Shown one piece after another: positions 34,478 through 43,186 of a stretch of DNA of 44,796 nucleotides (the stretch's first letter is position 1; every line of letters begins with the position of its first letter). The stretch comes from Woeseiaceae bacterium (GTDB lineage: Bacteria; Pseudomonadota; Gammaproteobacteria; Steroidobacterales; Woeseiaceae), in the NCBI GenBank assembly GCA_030066735.1, contig JASJBB010000017.1:1-44796 (forward strand), written 5' to 3'. Under the pieces are notes generated by a model that did no database searches, was not told where the DNA came from, and saw nothing but the letters and a program-made list of their open reading frames with translations. The translations under genes and the position numbers were made by a program.

Positions 34478-34675
34478 ATGTCGAAGATGAAAACCAACCG
34501 GGGCGCGGCCAAGCGCTTCCGGCGCACGGGCAAGGGTGGCTTCAAGCGCGCCTCGTCCCATCTCAATCACATCCTCACCAAGAAGAAGTCGAAGCGGAAG
34601 CGTCAGCTGGGTCTGACCAAGCAGATTGCCGATGCCGACCAGAAGGGCGTGCGCCGCATGCTCCCTTACAGCTAG
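34478..34675 (+). CDS. rpmI: 50S ribosomal protein L35 (bL35)
   Basis: The 65-residue basic protein matches bL35: [42 protein letters not shown] and a C-terminal [12 protein letters not shown] lies 6 nt before the ATG at 34478; an earlier GTG at 34466 overlaps that ribosome site. It is followed 14 bp later by rplT, as everywhere in bacteria. Confidence 0.97.
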   Translation: MSKMKTNRGAAKRFRRTGKGGFKRASSHLNHILTKKKSKRKRQLGLTKQIADADQKGVRRMLPYS

Positions 34676-34689
34676 GAGGAGATTGAGAC

Positions 34690-35055
34690 ATGGCACGAGT
34701 AAAACGCGGCGTTACCGCCAAAGCACGTCACAAGAAGGTCCTCAGCAAGGCCAAGGGTTACTACGGTGCTCGCAGCAAGCTGTACAAGACCGCCAAGCAG
34801 GCCGTCATCAAGGCAGGCCAGTACGCCTATCGCGACCGCCGCCAGCGCAAGCGCCAGTTCCGCGCACTGTGGATCACGCGCATCAACGCTGCCGCACGCC
34901 TGCACGGGCTGTCCTACAGCCGCCTGATCAACGGTCTGCATAAGGCGAATATCGAGGTCGACCGCAAGGTCCTCGCCGACATCGCCGTCCACGACCCTGA
35001 AGGTTTCGGCGCTATCGCCGAGCAGGCAAAGGCCGGTCTGGCGCAAAACGGGTAG
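34690..35055 (+). CDS. rplT: 50S ribosomal protein L20 (bL20)
   Basis: The 121-residue protein begins [28 protein letters not shown] and has [39 protein letters not shown], the full bL20 signature. L20 is an early 23S rRNA assembly protein and, in E. coli, represses its own operon by binding the leader. AGGAGGAG lies before the ATG. pheS follows after four bases. Confidence 0.98.
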   Translation: MARVKRGVTAKARHKKVLSKAKGYYGARSKLYKTAKQAVIKAGQYAYRDRRQRKRQFRALWITRINAAARLHGLSYSRLINGLHKANIEVDRKVLADIAVHDPEGFGAIAEQAKAGLAQNG

Positions 35056-35059
35056 CGCA

Positions 35060-36043
35060 TTGCGCCCGCTCAACGAGTTAATCGAGACGGCGGCCGCCGA
35101 GATCGGCGCCGCCGCCGACCTTGCGGCGCTCGACGCCGTCAGGGTTACCTACCTCGGCAAGAAAGGCGAGCTGACCGCTCGCCTCAAGTCACTGAGCGAG
35201 CTGCCGGCTGACGAACGTCCCAAAGCGGGACAGGAAATCAACAAGGCCAAGCAGGAACTGCAGGCGCGCCTCAATGCACGTAAAGAGGCGCTGGACACGG
35301 CCGCGCTCGAAGCGCAACTTGCGGGGGACGCGGTTGACGTGACACTGCCGGGTCGCGGTAAAGGCATCGGTGGGCGCCATCCCGTGGCGCGCGCCATGGC
35401 GCGTATCGACCGCATTTTTCGCAATGCCGGTTTCGGTATTCGCTCCGGGCCCGAAATCGAGGACGATTTCCACAACTTCACGGCACTCAACTTCCCGGAA
35501 AATCACCCGGCACGGGCGCTGCACGACACGTTCTTTTTCCCAGGCGGCAGCCTGCTGCGCACGCACACTTCCCCGGTCCAGATTCGGTCGATGGTCGAGG
35601 AGGGCGTGCCGATCAGGATCATTGCGCCCGGGCGAGTCTATCGGTGTGACTCCGATCAGACTCACACGCCCATGTTTCACCAGGTGGAAGGCCTCGTCAT
35701 CGATCGCGGTGTCAGCATGGCTAACCTCAAGGCGGTACTGCATCAGTTCGTGGAGAGTTACTTCGAACGGGACGCCAGGCTGCGATTCCGCGCATCCTAC
35801 TTTCCGTTCACTGAGCCCTCTGCCGAAGTCGACATACTCTGGGGCGAGGACAAGTGGCTGGAGATTCTCGGCTGCGGCATGGTGCATCCCAATGTCCTCG
35901 AAGCCGCAGGCGTCGACTCGGAAGAATTTACGGGATACGCGTTTGGCATGGGCGTGGAACGGCTCGCCATGTTGCGTTACGGCGTGACCGACTTGCGTAC
36001 CTTTTTCGAAAACGACCTCCGCTTCCTGCGGCAATTCCGGTAG
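35060..36043 (+). CDS. pheS: Phenylalanyl-tRNA synthetase alpha subunit
   Basis: PheS carries the catalytic core of the (alpha-beta)2 enzyme that charges tRNA-Phe. The 327-residue protein has an N-terminal coiled coil ([24 protein letters not shown]), class II motif 1 near [19 protein letters not shown], motif 2 [24 protein letters not shown] and motif 3 [18 protein letters not shown]. The start is TTG at 35060, 4 bp after rplT, without a clear ribosome site, so coupling to rplT translation is likely. Confidence 0.96.
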   Translation: MRPLNELIETAAAEIGAAADLAALDAVRVTYLGKKGELTARLKSLSELPADERPKAGQEINKAKQELQARLNARKEALDTAALEAQLAGDAVDVTLPGRGKGIGGRHPVARAMARIDRIFRNAGFGIRSGPEIEDDFHNFTALNFPENHPARALHDTFFFPGGSLLRTHTSPVQIRSMVEEGVPIRIIAPGRVYRCDSDQTHTPMFHQVEGLVIDRGVSMANLKAVLHQFVESYFERDARLRFRASYFPFTEPSAEVDILWGEDKWLEILGCGMVHPNVLEAAGVDSEEFTGYAFGMGVERLAMLRYGVTDLRTFFENDLRFLRQFR

Positions 36044-36047
36044 CGCC

Positions 36048-38426
36048 ATGAAGATCGCAGAATCATGGTTGCGTGAGTGGGCCGACCCGGACATCGGGAC
36101 CGAGGCGCTGGCCGAACGGCTGACGATGGCGGGCCACGAGGTGGACGCTATCGAGCGCCAGGGCCAGGGGCTCGACGATGTGCTTATCGGCGAAGTGCTC
36201 GAGGTCGGCAAGCACCCGGACGCCGATCGTCTGAGCGTCTGCCAGGTCACCGACGGCAATGGTGCACCGGTGACTGTTGTGTGCGGCGCGCCGAATGTCA
36301 GGCCCGGGATGAAGACGCCATTCGCCAGGCCGGGGGTAACGCTGCCCAACGGCATGAAATTGCGCAAGGCGAAAATTCGCGGCGTCGAGTCCAGCGGCAT
36401 GCTGTGCTCGGCCACGGAACTGGGCCTCGGAGACGAGGCTGACGGCATCATGGACCTGGCGCAGGACGCACCGACAGGTGACCCTCTGCCGGCCTACCTC
36501 AACCTGCCTGATGCAATTATCGAACTGGACCTGACGCCGAACCGTGGCGACTGTTTCAGTATCCTCGGCATTGCGCGCGACGTGTCCGCTCTGACCGGCG
36601 CCAACCTGGAAGACCCGGACTTCGAGCTGCTGCCCGCGACAATCGACGATACCCACCTGGTGGAGCTGGGCGCTCCGGAAGGGTGCCCCCGGTTCGCAGG
36701 ACGCGTCATCCGCGGTATCGACCTGAGTGCGAAATCCCCGGTCTGGATGACCGAGAAACTGCGCCGGGCGGGCCTGCGGCCCATTCACCCGGCTGTCGAC
36801 GTAACCAATTTCGTCATGCTCGAGCTTGGTCAACCGTTACACGCCTACGATCTGACCCTGGTGCAGGGACCGATTCGGCCCCGAATGGGCGAGCAGGGCG
36901 AGAAACTCACCTTGCTGGACGGCAAGGAAATCGAGGTCAACAGCGACACGCTGGTGATCAGCGACGATTCGGGCGCCATCGGTATCGGCGGCATCATGGG
37001 CGGCCTGGGCACCGCCGTTACCGAGCAGACGACGGATATCTTCCTCGAAGCCGCCTTCTTCACCCAGGACGTCATTGCCGGACGTGCGCGGTCCTATGGA
37101 ATGCACACGGACGCATCGTTGCGGTTCGAGCGAGGCGTGGACCCGGAAGGGCAGGCACGCGCCATCGAAAGAGCCAGCCAACTCCTCATCGACATCGCCG
37201 GTGGCGATGCCGGACCCACAGTCGTCGAATCGTCGGCACAGCACTTGCCGCCGCGCGACACGATTCGGGTGCGCCGTGAGCGCATCACGCGCCTGCTCGG
37301 CGTTGAGATTGAAGACGGGCGCATCAGCGACATTTTTGAGCGCCTCGGTCTCGCCGTCACGGCAGTCGCCGATGGTTGGGACGTCGTTGCACCGAGCCAC
37401 CGTTTCGACATCGAGATCGAGGTCGACCTCATCGAAGAGGTCGCACGCGTGTATGGCTATGACGAGATTCCCGAGGCAACCGCAATCGCGGAAACGCCAC
37501 TCGAAGTCGTCACGGAATCGAGCGTCGATACCGAATTGGCCTGTGCAACACTGGTCGCTCGCGACTACCAGGAAGTGATCACTTACAGCTTTGTCGAACC
37601 GGCGGCTGACGAGCGCATTTCGGGCGTCAGGTCGGAACTCGTTTTGAGTAACCCGATCTCGTCGGAAATGTCGGTGATGCGCACTTCCCTGTGGCCGGGA
37701 ATGCTGATTGCGGCAGCGACAAATGCGTCACGCCAGCAGGATCGCGTGCGACTTTTCGAACTTGGAAAATCGTTTCACGGCGCGCTCGACAACCATACCG
37801 AGGTGGTTCGAATCGCGGGTTTGTGCATGGGATCCGTGCAGCCGGAACAGTGGGGATCCAAGTCTCAATCTGTTGATTTCTTTGACATAAAGTCTGATCT
37901 TGTCGGGCTGCTGGAACTGACCGGGGACCTCTCCGCAGTGCGCTTCGAGCCGGCACAGCATCCGGCATTGCAGCCCGGCCAGGCCGCCGTCATCAAGCGT
38001 GGTGACGTAGAGCTGGGCGTGATGGGTAAGCTGCATCCCAGGCACTCGAAGGCGTTCGAGCTCAAGCGGGATGTATTCCTGTTTGAACTCGACGCAGCGG
38101 CCGCTCTCGCCTCGCAGGCTCCGAAGGCCGAGACGGTCTCCAAGTACCCGTCAATTCGCCGCGACATTGCCGTAGTCGTCGACGACAAGGTGTCGGCCGA
38201 CGCGCTGACCGAGGCGGTCGCATCGAGCTCCCCCGAACTGATATCGAGCGTCAGGATTTTTGACATTTACAAGGGTCCCGGCATAGAAGCTGGGCTAAAA
38301 AGCGTAGCTTTAGGCTTGATTTTGCAGGAAACATCGCGCACCCTTACTGACGAAGATGCGGACCAGGCAATGGCCGCTGCGATCAAAGAATTACAAGACA
38401 AATTCGCCGCCGAGTTGAGAGACTAA
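36048..38426 (+). CDS. pheT: Phenylalanyl-tRNA synthetase beta subunit
   Basis: The 792-residue protein has the N-terminal tRNA-binding (EMAP-like) domain with [21 protein letters not shown], then the B3/B4 editing region ([42 protein letters not shown]), B5, and the C-terminal anticodon-binding FDX-ACB domain ([16 protein letters not shown]...[16 protein letters not shown]). It is 4 bp after pheS. Short stretches near 37863-37905 and 38284-38332 use A/T-ending codons unlike the rest of the gene. Confidence 0.97.
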   Translation: MKIAESWLREWADPDIGTEALAERLTMAGHEVDAIERQGQGLDDVLIGEVLEVGKHPDADRLSVCQVTDGNGAPVTVVCGAPNVRPGMKTPFARPGVTLPNGMKLRKAKIRGVESSGMLCSATELGLGDEADGIMDLAQDAPTGDPLPAYLNLPDAIIELDLTPNRGDCFSILGIARDVSALTGANLEDPDFELLPATIDDTHLVELGAPEGCPRFAGRVIRGIDLSAKSPVWMTEKLRRAGLRPIHPAVDVTNFVMLELGQPLHAYDLTLVQGPIRPRMGEQGEKLTLLDGKEIEVNSDTLVISDDSGAIGIGGIMGGLGTAVTEQTTDIFLEAAFFTQDVIAGRARSYGMHTDASLRFERGVDPEGQARAIERASQLLIDIAGGDAGPTVVESSAQHLPPRDTIRVRRERITRLLGVEIEDGRISDIFERLGLAVTAVADGWDVVAPSHRFDIEIEVDLIEEVARVYGYDEIPEATAIAETPLEVVTESSVDTELACATLVARDYQEVITYSFVEPAADERISGVRSELVLSNPISSEMSVMRTSLWPGMLIAAATNASRQQDRVRLFELGKSFHGALDNHTEVVRIAGLCMGSVQPEQWGSKSQSVDFFDIKSDLVGLLELTGDLSAVRFEPAQHPALQPGQAAVIKRGDVELGVMGKLHPRHSKAFELKRDVFLFELDAAAALASQAPKAETVSKYPSIRRDIAVVVDDKVSADALTEAVASSSPELISSVRIFDIYKGPGIEAGLKSVALGLILQETSRTLTDEDADQAMAAAIKELQDKFAAELRD

Positions 38427-38431
38427 AAGAC

Positions 38432-38731
38432 ATGTCATTGACCAAAGCAGATATGGCGGAATCGCTTTTTAATGAGCTCGGTCTCAACAAGCGAGAAGCT
38501 CGCGAACTCGTCGATATGTATTTTGAAGAACTGCGTGCATCGCTCGCAGTTGGGGAGCAGGTCAAACTTTCCGGCTTCGGGAATTTTGATCTTCGGGATA
38601 AAAAAGAAAGGCCGGGGCGAAACCCGAAAACGGGTGAAGAGATCCCGATAACGGCACGCCGTGTCGTCACGTTCCGGCCGGGACAAAAACTAAAGGCCCG
38701 AGTAGAAGCATATGCTGGAACCGGGGAATAA
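38432..38731 (+). CDS. ihfA: Integration host factor subunit alpha
   Basis: The 99-residue IHF/HU protein starts [34 protein letters not shown] and has [48 protein letters not shown], with the intercalating Pro. Its place after pheT identifies IhfA. It pairs with IhfB (19504-19806) to bend DNA in recombination, replication and promoter control. The end overlaps the merR-like gene by 20 bp. Confidence 0.97.
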   Translation: MSLTKADMAESLFNELGLNKREARELVDMYFEELRASLAVGEQVKLSGFGNFDLRDKKERPGRNPKTGEEIPITARRVVTFRPGQKLKARVEAYAGTGE

Positions 38732-39068
38732 CGACGAACTACCTCCAATTCCTGGTAAGCGCTACTTCACGATAGGTGAAGTCAGTGACCTGTGTGCGGT
38801 GAAGCCGCACGTGCTTCGTTACTGGGAGCAGGAATTTCCGCAGCTGAAGCCCGTCAAACGGCGCGGCAACCGGCGCTATTACCAGCGCCAGGACGTCCTG
38901 ATCATCCGCCAGATTCGTAGCCTGCTGTACGACGAAGGCTTCACGATCGGCGGCGCACGGCAGCGCCTGCAAGGCGATTCCGCCAAATCTGATGTCACCC
39001 AAAGTCAACAGATTATCAAGCAATTACGCATAGAACTTGAACAAGTTCTTAAGATCCTGCGCCGCTAG
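38712..39068 (+). CDS. MerR family transcriptional regulator
   Basis: The 118-residue protein has an N-terminal winged helix: [53 protein letters not shown], followed by a helical tail ([21 protein letters not shown]) for dimerisation. There is no effector domain or metal-binding Cys cluster. A short MerR protein after ihfA is common in gammaproteobacteria; its targets are unknown. It overlaps ihfA by 20 bp. Confidence 0.92.
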   Translation: MLEPGNNDELPPIPGKRYFTIGEVSDLCAVKPHVLRYWEQEFPQLKPVKRRGNRRYYQRQDVLIIRQIRSLLYDEGFTIGGARQRLQGDSAKSDVTQSQQIIKQLRIELEQVLKILRR

Positions 39069-39079
39069 TAAATTGCTTC

Positions 39080-39108
39080 TTTTCAGGTTGTGCCGGGGGG
39101 CGTATGAT
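39080..39108 (+). promoter_or_regulatory. Promoter of tRNA-Pro
   Basis: TTTTCA (39080-39085), 17-bp spacer and TATGAT (39103-39108) stand just before tRNA-Pro, followed by the discriminator GGCGTCCC. The GC-rich discriminator is typical of stringently controlled stable RNA promoters. Confidence 0.6.
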
Positions 39109-39122
39109 GGCGTCCCTTCGGT

Positions 39123-39199
39123 CGGGGCGTAGCGCAGCCTGGTAGCGCACCACAATGGGGTTGTGGGGGTCGGGAGTTCGAATCTCCCCGCCCCGACCA
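39123..39199 (+). tRNA. tRNA-Pro (anticodon GGG)
   Basis: A 77-nt cloverleaf: acceptor CGGGGCG with CGCCCCG, D arm TAGCGCAGCCTGGTAGCGCA, anticodon GGG at 39157-39159 in the loop ATGGGGT between CCACA and TGTGG, T arm CGGGAGTTCGAATCTCCCG, discriminator A and encoded CCA. Confidence 0.98.
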
Positions 39200-39208
39200 A
39201 GCATGTAG

Positions 39209-39240
39209 AAACGCCAATCGAACCGGTTGGCGTTTTTTTT
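39209..39240 (+). terminator. Terminator of tRNA-Pro
   Basis: AAACGCCAA (39209-39217) pairs with TTGGCGTTT (39227-39235), followed by T to 39240. Confidence 0.93.
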
Positions 39241-39330
39241 GAACCCTGTAGGGGTTGGTGCGACGTTCCCAATCGAGAGATTGGATGTTTGGGCTCGACT
39301 AACCGATAGTCAGGTTCGACGCGAGGTCGC

Positions 39331-40569
39331 CTACGCCATCTGCAAAGCCGCCGCGAGCTTCTTGTCTTCGATACCGAGCAGGATCGGCCGAGCCGCATCC
39401 CGGTAGATGTTCACCTTCGCGTTGTAAGCCACTCGCGACAAACCGTGCTTGTCCTTGATGTGCAGCCGCCGAATGTTGAACTGGCCGCTACCCATGTGCT
39501 CACCGGTCAGGTAGCACTTGATGGCCGTGACGCGTTCGCCTGAAAACTCGAGGCCACTGAGCTTCGCCAGGTTCCCTTGCGCGCGCTGCAGAAATGTCAC
39601 GGCGTCGAGGTTGGCCTGGGTCTGGACCGGATCGATGTATTCCTCACCGAGGTCCGCCATGAAATCGCCGACGAGAATCTGGCCCGGCATGGCTGCCTCG
39701 ATCATGCGCGCGAGTTCGATCGTCACGTCCCCGACAATGAAATCGTGAGTAGTCGGGTTGAGACCCTCGGCCTGGTGGAACTCGTAACACGAGCCGACGT
39801 GGAAGCAGGCCCGCAGTCGCGGAACGGCTTTCGAGGCCGACTTGCTGCGGGCGATGGCATTGTCCGCAAGGACAATGTGCATGAAGTGATACAGGTTGAC
39901 GTTGGCCTCCAGGCCGTTGTCGCGATTCCAGACGTAAAAGCCGTCGCCGCTCGACGAGCGGGCGAAATTAATCCCCACGTCCTGATCGAGCATCTTCGCG
40001 TGCGCCGAATTCAGCGAGTACGACAGGCTGTTGAGCTGGGTCATCTGCTCGAATGGAGTCAACAGGCTGAAGCCGACGATGTCGAACAGCGTGACGGCGC
40101 GACTCGCCACGTAGTTGATGCTGTAACGGCGAATCATCTTCTCGATGATCTGGGCCTCGATGCCGTGCCCCGACAGGGGCTGCCGCAGACCTACACGAAC
40201 CGGTTCCACTTCGAGCAGCCGCGCGACCTTCTGCATCTGCGGCAATGACAACTGGCGCTCGCCGGAAATGAGCTCCGTGATAAACCGCGCCGATACCCGC
40301 GAGCGGTTGGATTCGTTCCGCGGAGAGGTGTACTCGGCGATGGCATAATGTGGCACCACCAGAATCAGGATGGAATCGTCGAGCGGCGTCCAGCTCAGTA
40401 TGTTGTTCTGGCCGAGCGACCACTGACGGTGCAGTTCGGTCTCGAGCTGCACGAGGTTGCTGCGCTGCCGGAGACCCATCTCCCGGGCCACGCCCGCGAT
40501 CTGGTCGAGATAGGGCGAAAAATCAGCTAATCGCTGAATGCCTGATTGCGAAAGTTCGTCAAATTCCAT
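39331..40569 (-). CDS. Class III nucleotidyl cyclase-like protein
   Basis: The 412-residue protein ends in a class III cyclase homology domain (~155-310). Both metal-binding Asp are in place: Asp163 in AVTLFDIVGFS and Asp209 in SSSGDGFYVW. Asp276 in HDFIVG and Arg288 in ELARMIEAAMPGQILVGDF also fit, but the transition-state Asn position seems to be Ile284, so activity is uncertain. Residues ~92-126 resemble the second half of a Cro/CI-type helix-turn-helix. No membrane segment is seen. I start at the ATG at 40569; a TTG at 40581 is possible. It stands alone, convergent with tRNA-Pro. The 206-bp upstream gap shows no convincing promoter. Confidence 0.75.
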   Translation of the reverse strand: MEFDELSQSGIQRLADFSPYLDQIAGVAREMGLRQRSNLVQLETELHRQWSLGQNNILSWTPLDDSILILVVPHYAIAEYTSPRNESNRSRVSARFITELISGERQLSLPQMQKVARLLEVEPVRVGLRQPLSGHGIEAQIIEKMIRRYSINYVASRAVTLFDIVGFSLLTPFEQMTQLNSLSYSLNSAHAKMLDQDVGINFARSSSGDGFYVWNRDNGLEANVNLYHFMHIVLADNAIARSKSASKAVPRLRACFHVGSCYEFHQAEGLNPTTHDFIVGDVTIELARMIEAAMPGQILVGDFMADLGEEYIDPVQTQANLDAVTFLQRAQGNLAKLSGLEFSGERVTAIKCYLTGEHMGSGQFNIRRLHIKDKHGLSRVAYNAKVNIYRDAARPILLGIEDKKLAAALQMA

Positions 40570-40775
40570 GAATAAGCCCAAAGCGAAATGCCGATGACCC
40601 GATTCTCAGCGGGAGTTCACCCGGCATGCGCCTGTATCGAAATTAATCAACTCTTATGTTCAGCGCAAGTATGATTAACAAATGCCTGTAGCTGATTCAT
40701 ATTGCGGCAATTACGGAGCGCGCCTGCCGCAGTCATTTTACATAAGCAACGAGTATTCACGAGAGAATTCCTGCC

Positions 40776-41759
40776 TTGGCTGACGGTCCTGCCATAGACG
40801 ACATTCGCGAACTGCGCGACCGGCTCGGCGCGCGGGTCTTGCGAACCCCGATACTGCGTTGCGCACGTATCGAGGATCGCATCGGTGGCAACACCAGGGT
40901 CCTCGGCAAGCTCGAGTTCCTGCAGCACACGGGCACCTTCAAGGCGCGCGGTGCGCTCGCCGTGGTCAATGCGCTGGATACGCCTCAGCTCGACGCCGGC
41001 GTGACCGCCGTCAGCGCTGGCAATCACGCAATTGCGACCGCGTTTGCCGCACAGGCCGCAGGCACGACGGCGAAGATCGTCATGATCAGCACCGCTAACC
41101 CGGCCCGTGTGGACGCGTGCCGGCGCTACGGCGCCGAACTGGTTTTTACGGACGACATTCATGGCGCGTTCGCCATTGCAGATCGCATCCAGCGGGAAGA
41201 AGGACGCTTCCTGGTGCATCCGTTCGAAGGCCCCGAGATCGCCGCGGGAACCGGCACGGTCGGCCTCGAGATCTGTGAACAGGCCGGCAACTTCGACGCG
41301 TTGGTCGTGCCGGTTGGCGGCGGCGGACTGCTGGGCGGTATCGCCAACGCGGTGCGGCAGTTGCGGCCGGACTGCGAGATCATCGGGGTCGAACCCGAGG
41401 GCGCCGATACCATGCACCGCAGCTTCGAGGCGGGTGAACCACAACCGATAGATCGTGTAACGACCATCGCAGACAGCCTGGGCGCGCCATTCGCGCTGCC
41501 GTATTCATACACGCTGTGTCAGTCGAACGTAGATCGGTTGGTGAAGGTCGATGACCAGCAATTGCGGGTCACAATGGGCCTGCTGTTCCGGGATATGAAG
41601 ATTGCCGTGGAACCGGCGTGCGCAGCGACGACCGCCGCGCTGCTCGGGCCGCTACAGGATTCGTTACGAGGCAAGAAGGTTGTAGTGCTGTTTTGCGGCA
41701 GCAATATCGACTGGCAGACGTTTGCGCAACAGGCCATCTTCGAGGAACCGGCATGCTGA
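40776..41759 (+). CDS. Threonine/serine dehydratase-like PLP enzyme
   Basis: The 327-residue protein is a fold type II PLP enzyme: the PLP lysine is Lys56 in HTGTFKARGA, the Asn loop is VSAGNHAIATAFAAQA, and VPVGGGGLLGGIANA binds the phosphate. It lacks a C-terminal ACT domain, so it is like catabolic threonine dehydratase or serine racemase rather than IlvA. The TTG start at 40776 has only a weak upstream GAGAG. It overlaps the next gene by 7 bp, so the two probably act together. Confidence 0.85.
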   Translation: MADGPAIDDIRELRDRLGARVLRTPILRCARIEDRIGGNTRVLGKLEFLQHTGTFKARGALAVVNALDTPQLDAGVTAVSAGNHAIATAFAAQAAGTTAKIVMISTANPARVDACRRYGAELVFTDDIHGAFAIADRIQREEGRFLVHPFEGPEIAAGTGTVGLEICEQAGNFDALVVPVGGGGLLGGIANAVRQLRPDCEIIGVEPEGADTMHRSFEAGEPQPIDRVTTIADSLGAPFALPYSYTLCQSNVDRLVKVDDQQLRVTMGLLFRDMKIAVEPACAATTAALLGPLQDSLRGKKVVVLFCGSNIDWQTFAQQAIFEEPAC

Positions 41760-43135
41760 TCGACACACTTAAGGACATCGTCGGGCCGCAGGGCTGGAAG
41801 CAGGACGCTGCCGACATGGAACCGTTCCTGTCGGAGTGGCGAGGCCGGGCCCGCGGTGAGGCCCTGCTCGTTGTCGCACCGCAGTCCACCGAGGAAGTGG
41901 CGGCCGTCGTCAAGGCTTGTGCCGAAGCGGGGGTTGGCATCGTGCCGCAGGGCGGCAACACGGGGCTGTGCGGCGGCGCGTTGCCGTCGGCCGGGCAGGT
42001 GCTCCTCTCGATGAGCAGAATGAACCGTGTGCGCCAGGTCGATCCAAACGACTATTCGATCACGGTGGAAGCCGGCTGCATCCTCGCTGACGTTCAGAAT
42101 GCGGCGGCAGCCCACGCACGCTTCTTTCCGCTGAGCCTGGGTGCAGAGGGCACGTGCCAGATCGGCGGCAATCTGTCCACCAACGCCGGCGGCATCAATG
42201 TGCTGCGCTACGGTACGGCAAGACAGCAGGTGCTGGGGCTCGAGGTCGTGTTGGCCGACGGCACCGTCTGGGACGGACTGCGCACCGTGCGCAAGGACAC
42301 GGCGGGGTACGACCTCAAGCAGTTGTTCATGGGCAGCGAGGGCACGCTCGGTGTCATAACCGCGGCAGCGTTGCGGCTGTGGCCGCAGCCGGCGGAACTC
42401 ACGACCATGCTGGCCGCCGTGGAGTCACCGCAACATGCCGTCGAATTGCTGGCGCAACTGCGCGGAAAATTCGGCGACACGGTGCAGGCCTTCGAATTGA
42501 TATCGGGGCTGTGTTTGCAGCTCGTGGACCGGCACGTTCCGGATGCCTCGATCAGGGTCGATTCGGCCCACCCCTGGTACGTGCTGACTGATGTGGAAAC
42601 GCCGGGCGGTGCACAGCGCATCGAAGAAGCGATGATGGCCGAGATCGAGTCGGGACGGCTGCTCGACGTCGTCGTCGCGAAGAACGCAGCGGAGGCGGGT
42701 TCGTTCTGGCGGATGCGCCACGCATTGTCCGAGGCGCAGAACCCGGAGGGATCTGCGCTGAAGCACGACATTTCCGTACCGACAGGGCGAATCGCCGAGT
42801 TTGTCGACAAAAGCGCGGAGCTCGTGGAGACTATGGCCCCTGGAGCCCGTGTGGTCGCGTTCGGACATGTCGGCGATGGCAATTTGCACTATGACGTGCT
42901 GCAACCGCGCGACGCCGACGGCACGGCGTTCCTGCAGGACGGCGAGGCGCTGACGACGGCGCTCTACGACCTGGCAGTCGCGCTGGGCGGGAGCTTCAGC
43001 GCCGAACACGGTGTCGGACTGTACAAGCGGCGGCACCTGGAGCGATACCGGGCCGGCATCGAGATCGAGCTGATGAAGGCCCTCAAACAAACCCTGGACC
43101 CCCACGGCGTCCTGAATCCCGGCAAGGTAATCTGA
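41753..43135 (+). CDS. FAD-linked oxidase, D-2-hydroxy acid dehydrogenase type
   Basis: The 460-residue flavoprotein has the PCMH FAD-binding domain (VVAPQSTEEVAAVVKACAEAGVGIVPQGGNTGLCGG, then GCILADVQNAAAAH and GNLSTNAGGINVLRYG) and the FAD-oxidase C domain with FGHVGDGNLHYDV and SAEHGVGLYKR. It is of the GlcD/D-lactate/D-2-hydroxyglutarate dehydrogenase group. The ATG at 41753, preceded by AGGA, overlaps the dehydratase stop; the frame extends upstream only inside that gene. The substrate cannot be told from sequence. Confidence 0.88.
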   Translation: MLIDTLKDIVGPQGWKQDAADMEPFLSEWRGRARGEALLVVAPQSTEEVAAVVKACAEAGVGIVPQGGNTGLCGGALPSAGQVLLSMSRMNRVRQVDPNDYSITVEAGCILADVQNAAAAHARFFPLSLGAEGTCQIGGNLSTNAGGINVLRYGTARQQVLGLEVVLADGTVWDGLRTVRKDTAGYDLKQLFMGSEGTLGVITAAALRLWPQPAELTTMLAAVESPQHAVELLAQLRGKFGDTVQAFELISGLCLQLVDRHVPDASIRVDSAHPWYVLTDVETPGGAQRIEEAMMAEIESGRLLDVVVAKNAAEAGSFWRMRHALSEAQNPEGSALKHDISVPTGRIAEFVDKSAELVETMAPGARVVAFGHVGDGNLHYDVLQPRDADGTAFLQDGEALTTALYDLAVALGGSFSAEHGVGLYKRRHLERYRAGIEIELMKALKQTLDPHGVLNPGKVI

Positions 43136-43186
43136 CGACCAGTTCCGCGCCCGGACTTGACGCCGGCGGTAGAATCCCAAGCAATT

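Noticed and set aside
39024-39398. Minus-strand ORF of 124 codons across tRNA-Pro
   Set aside because: Its centre is a translation of the tRNA ([15 protein letters not shown]...), a well-known false protein.
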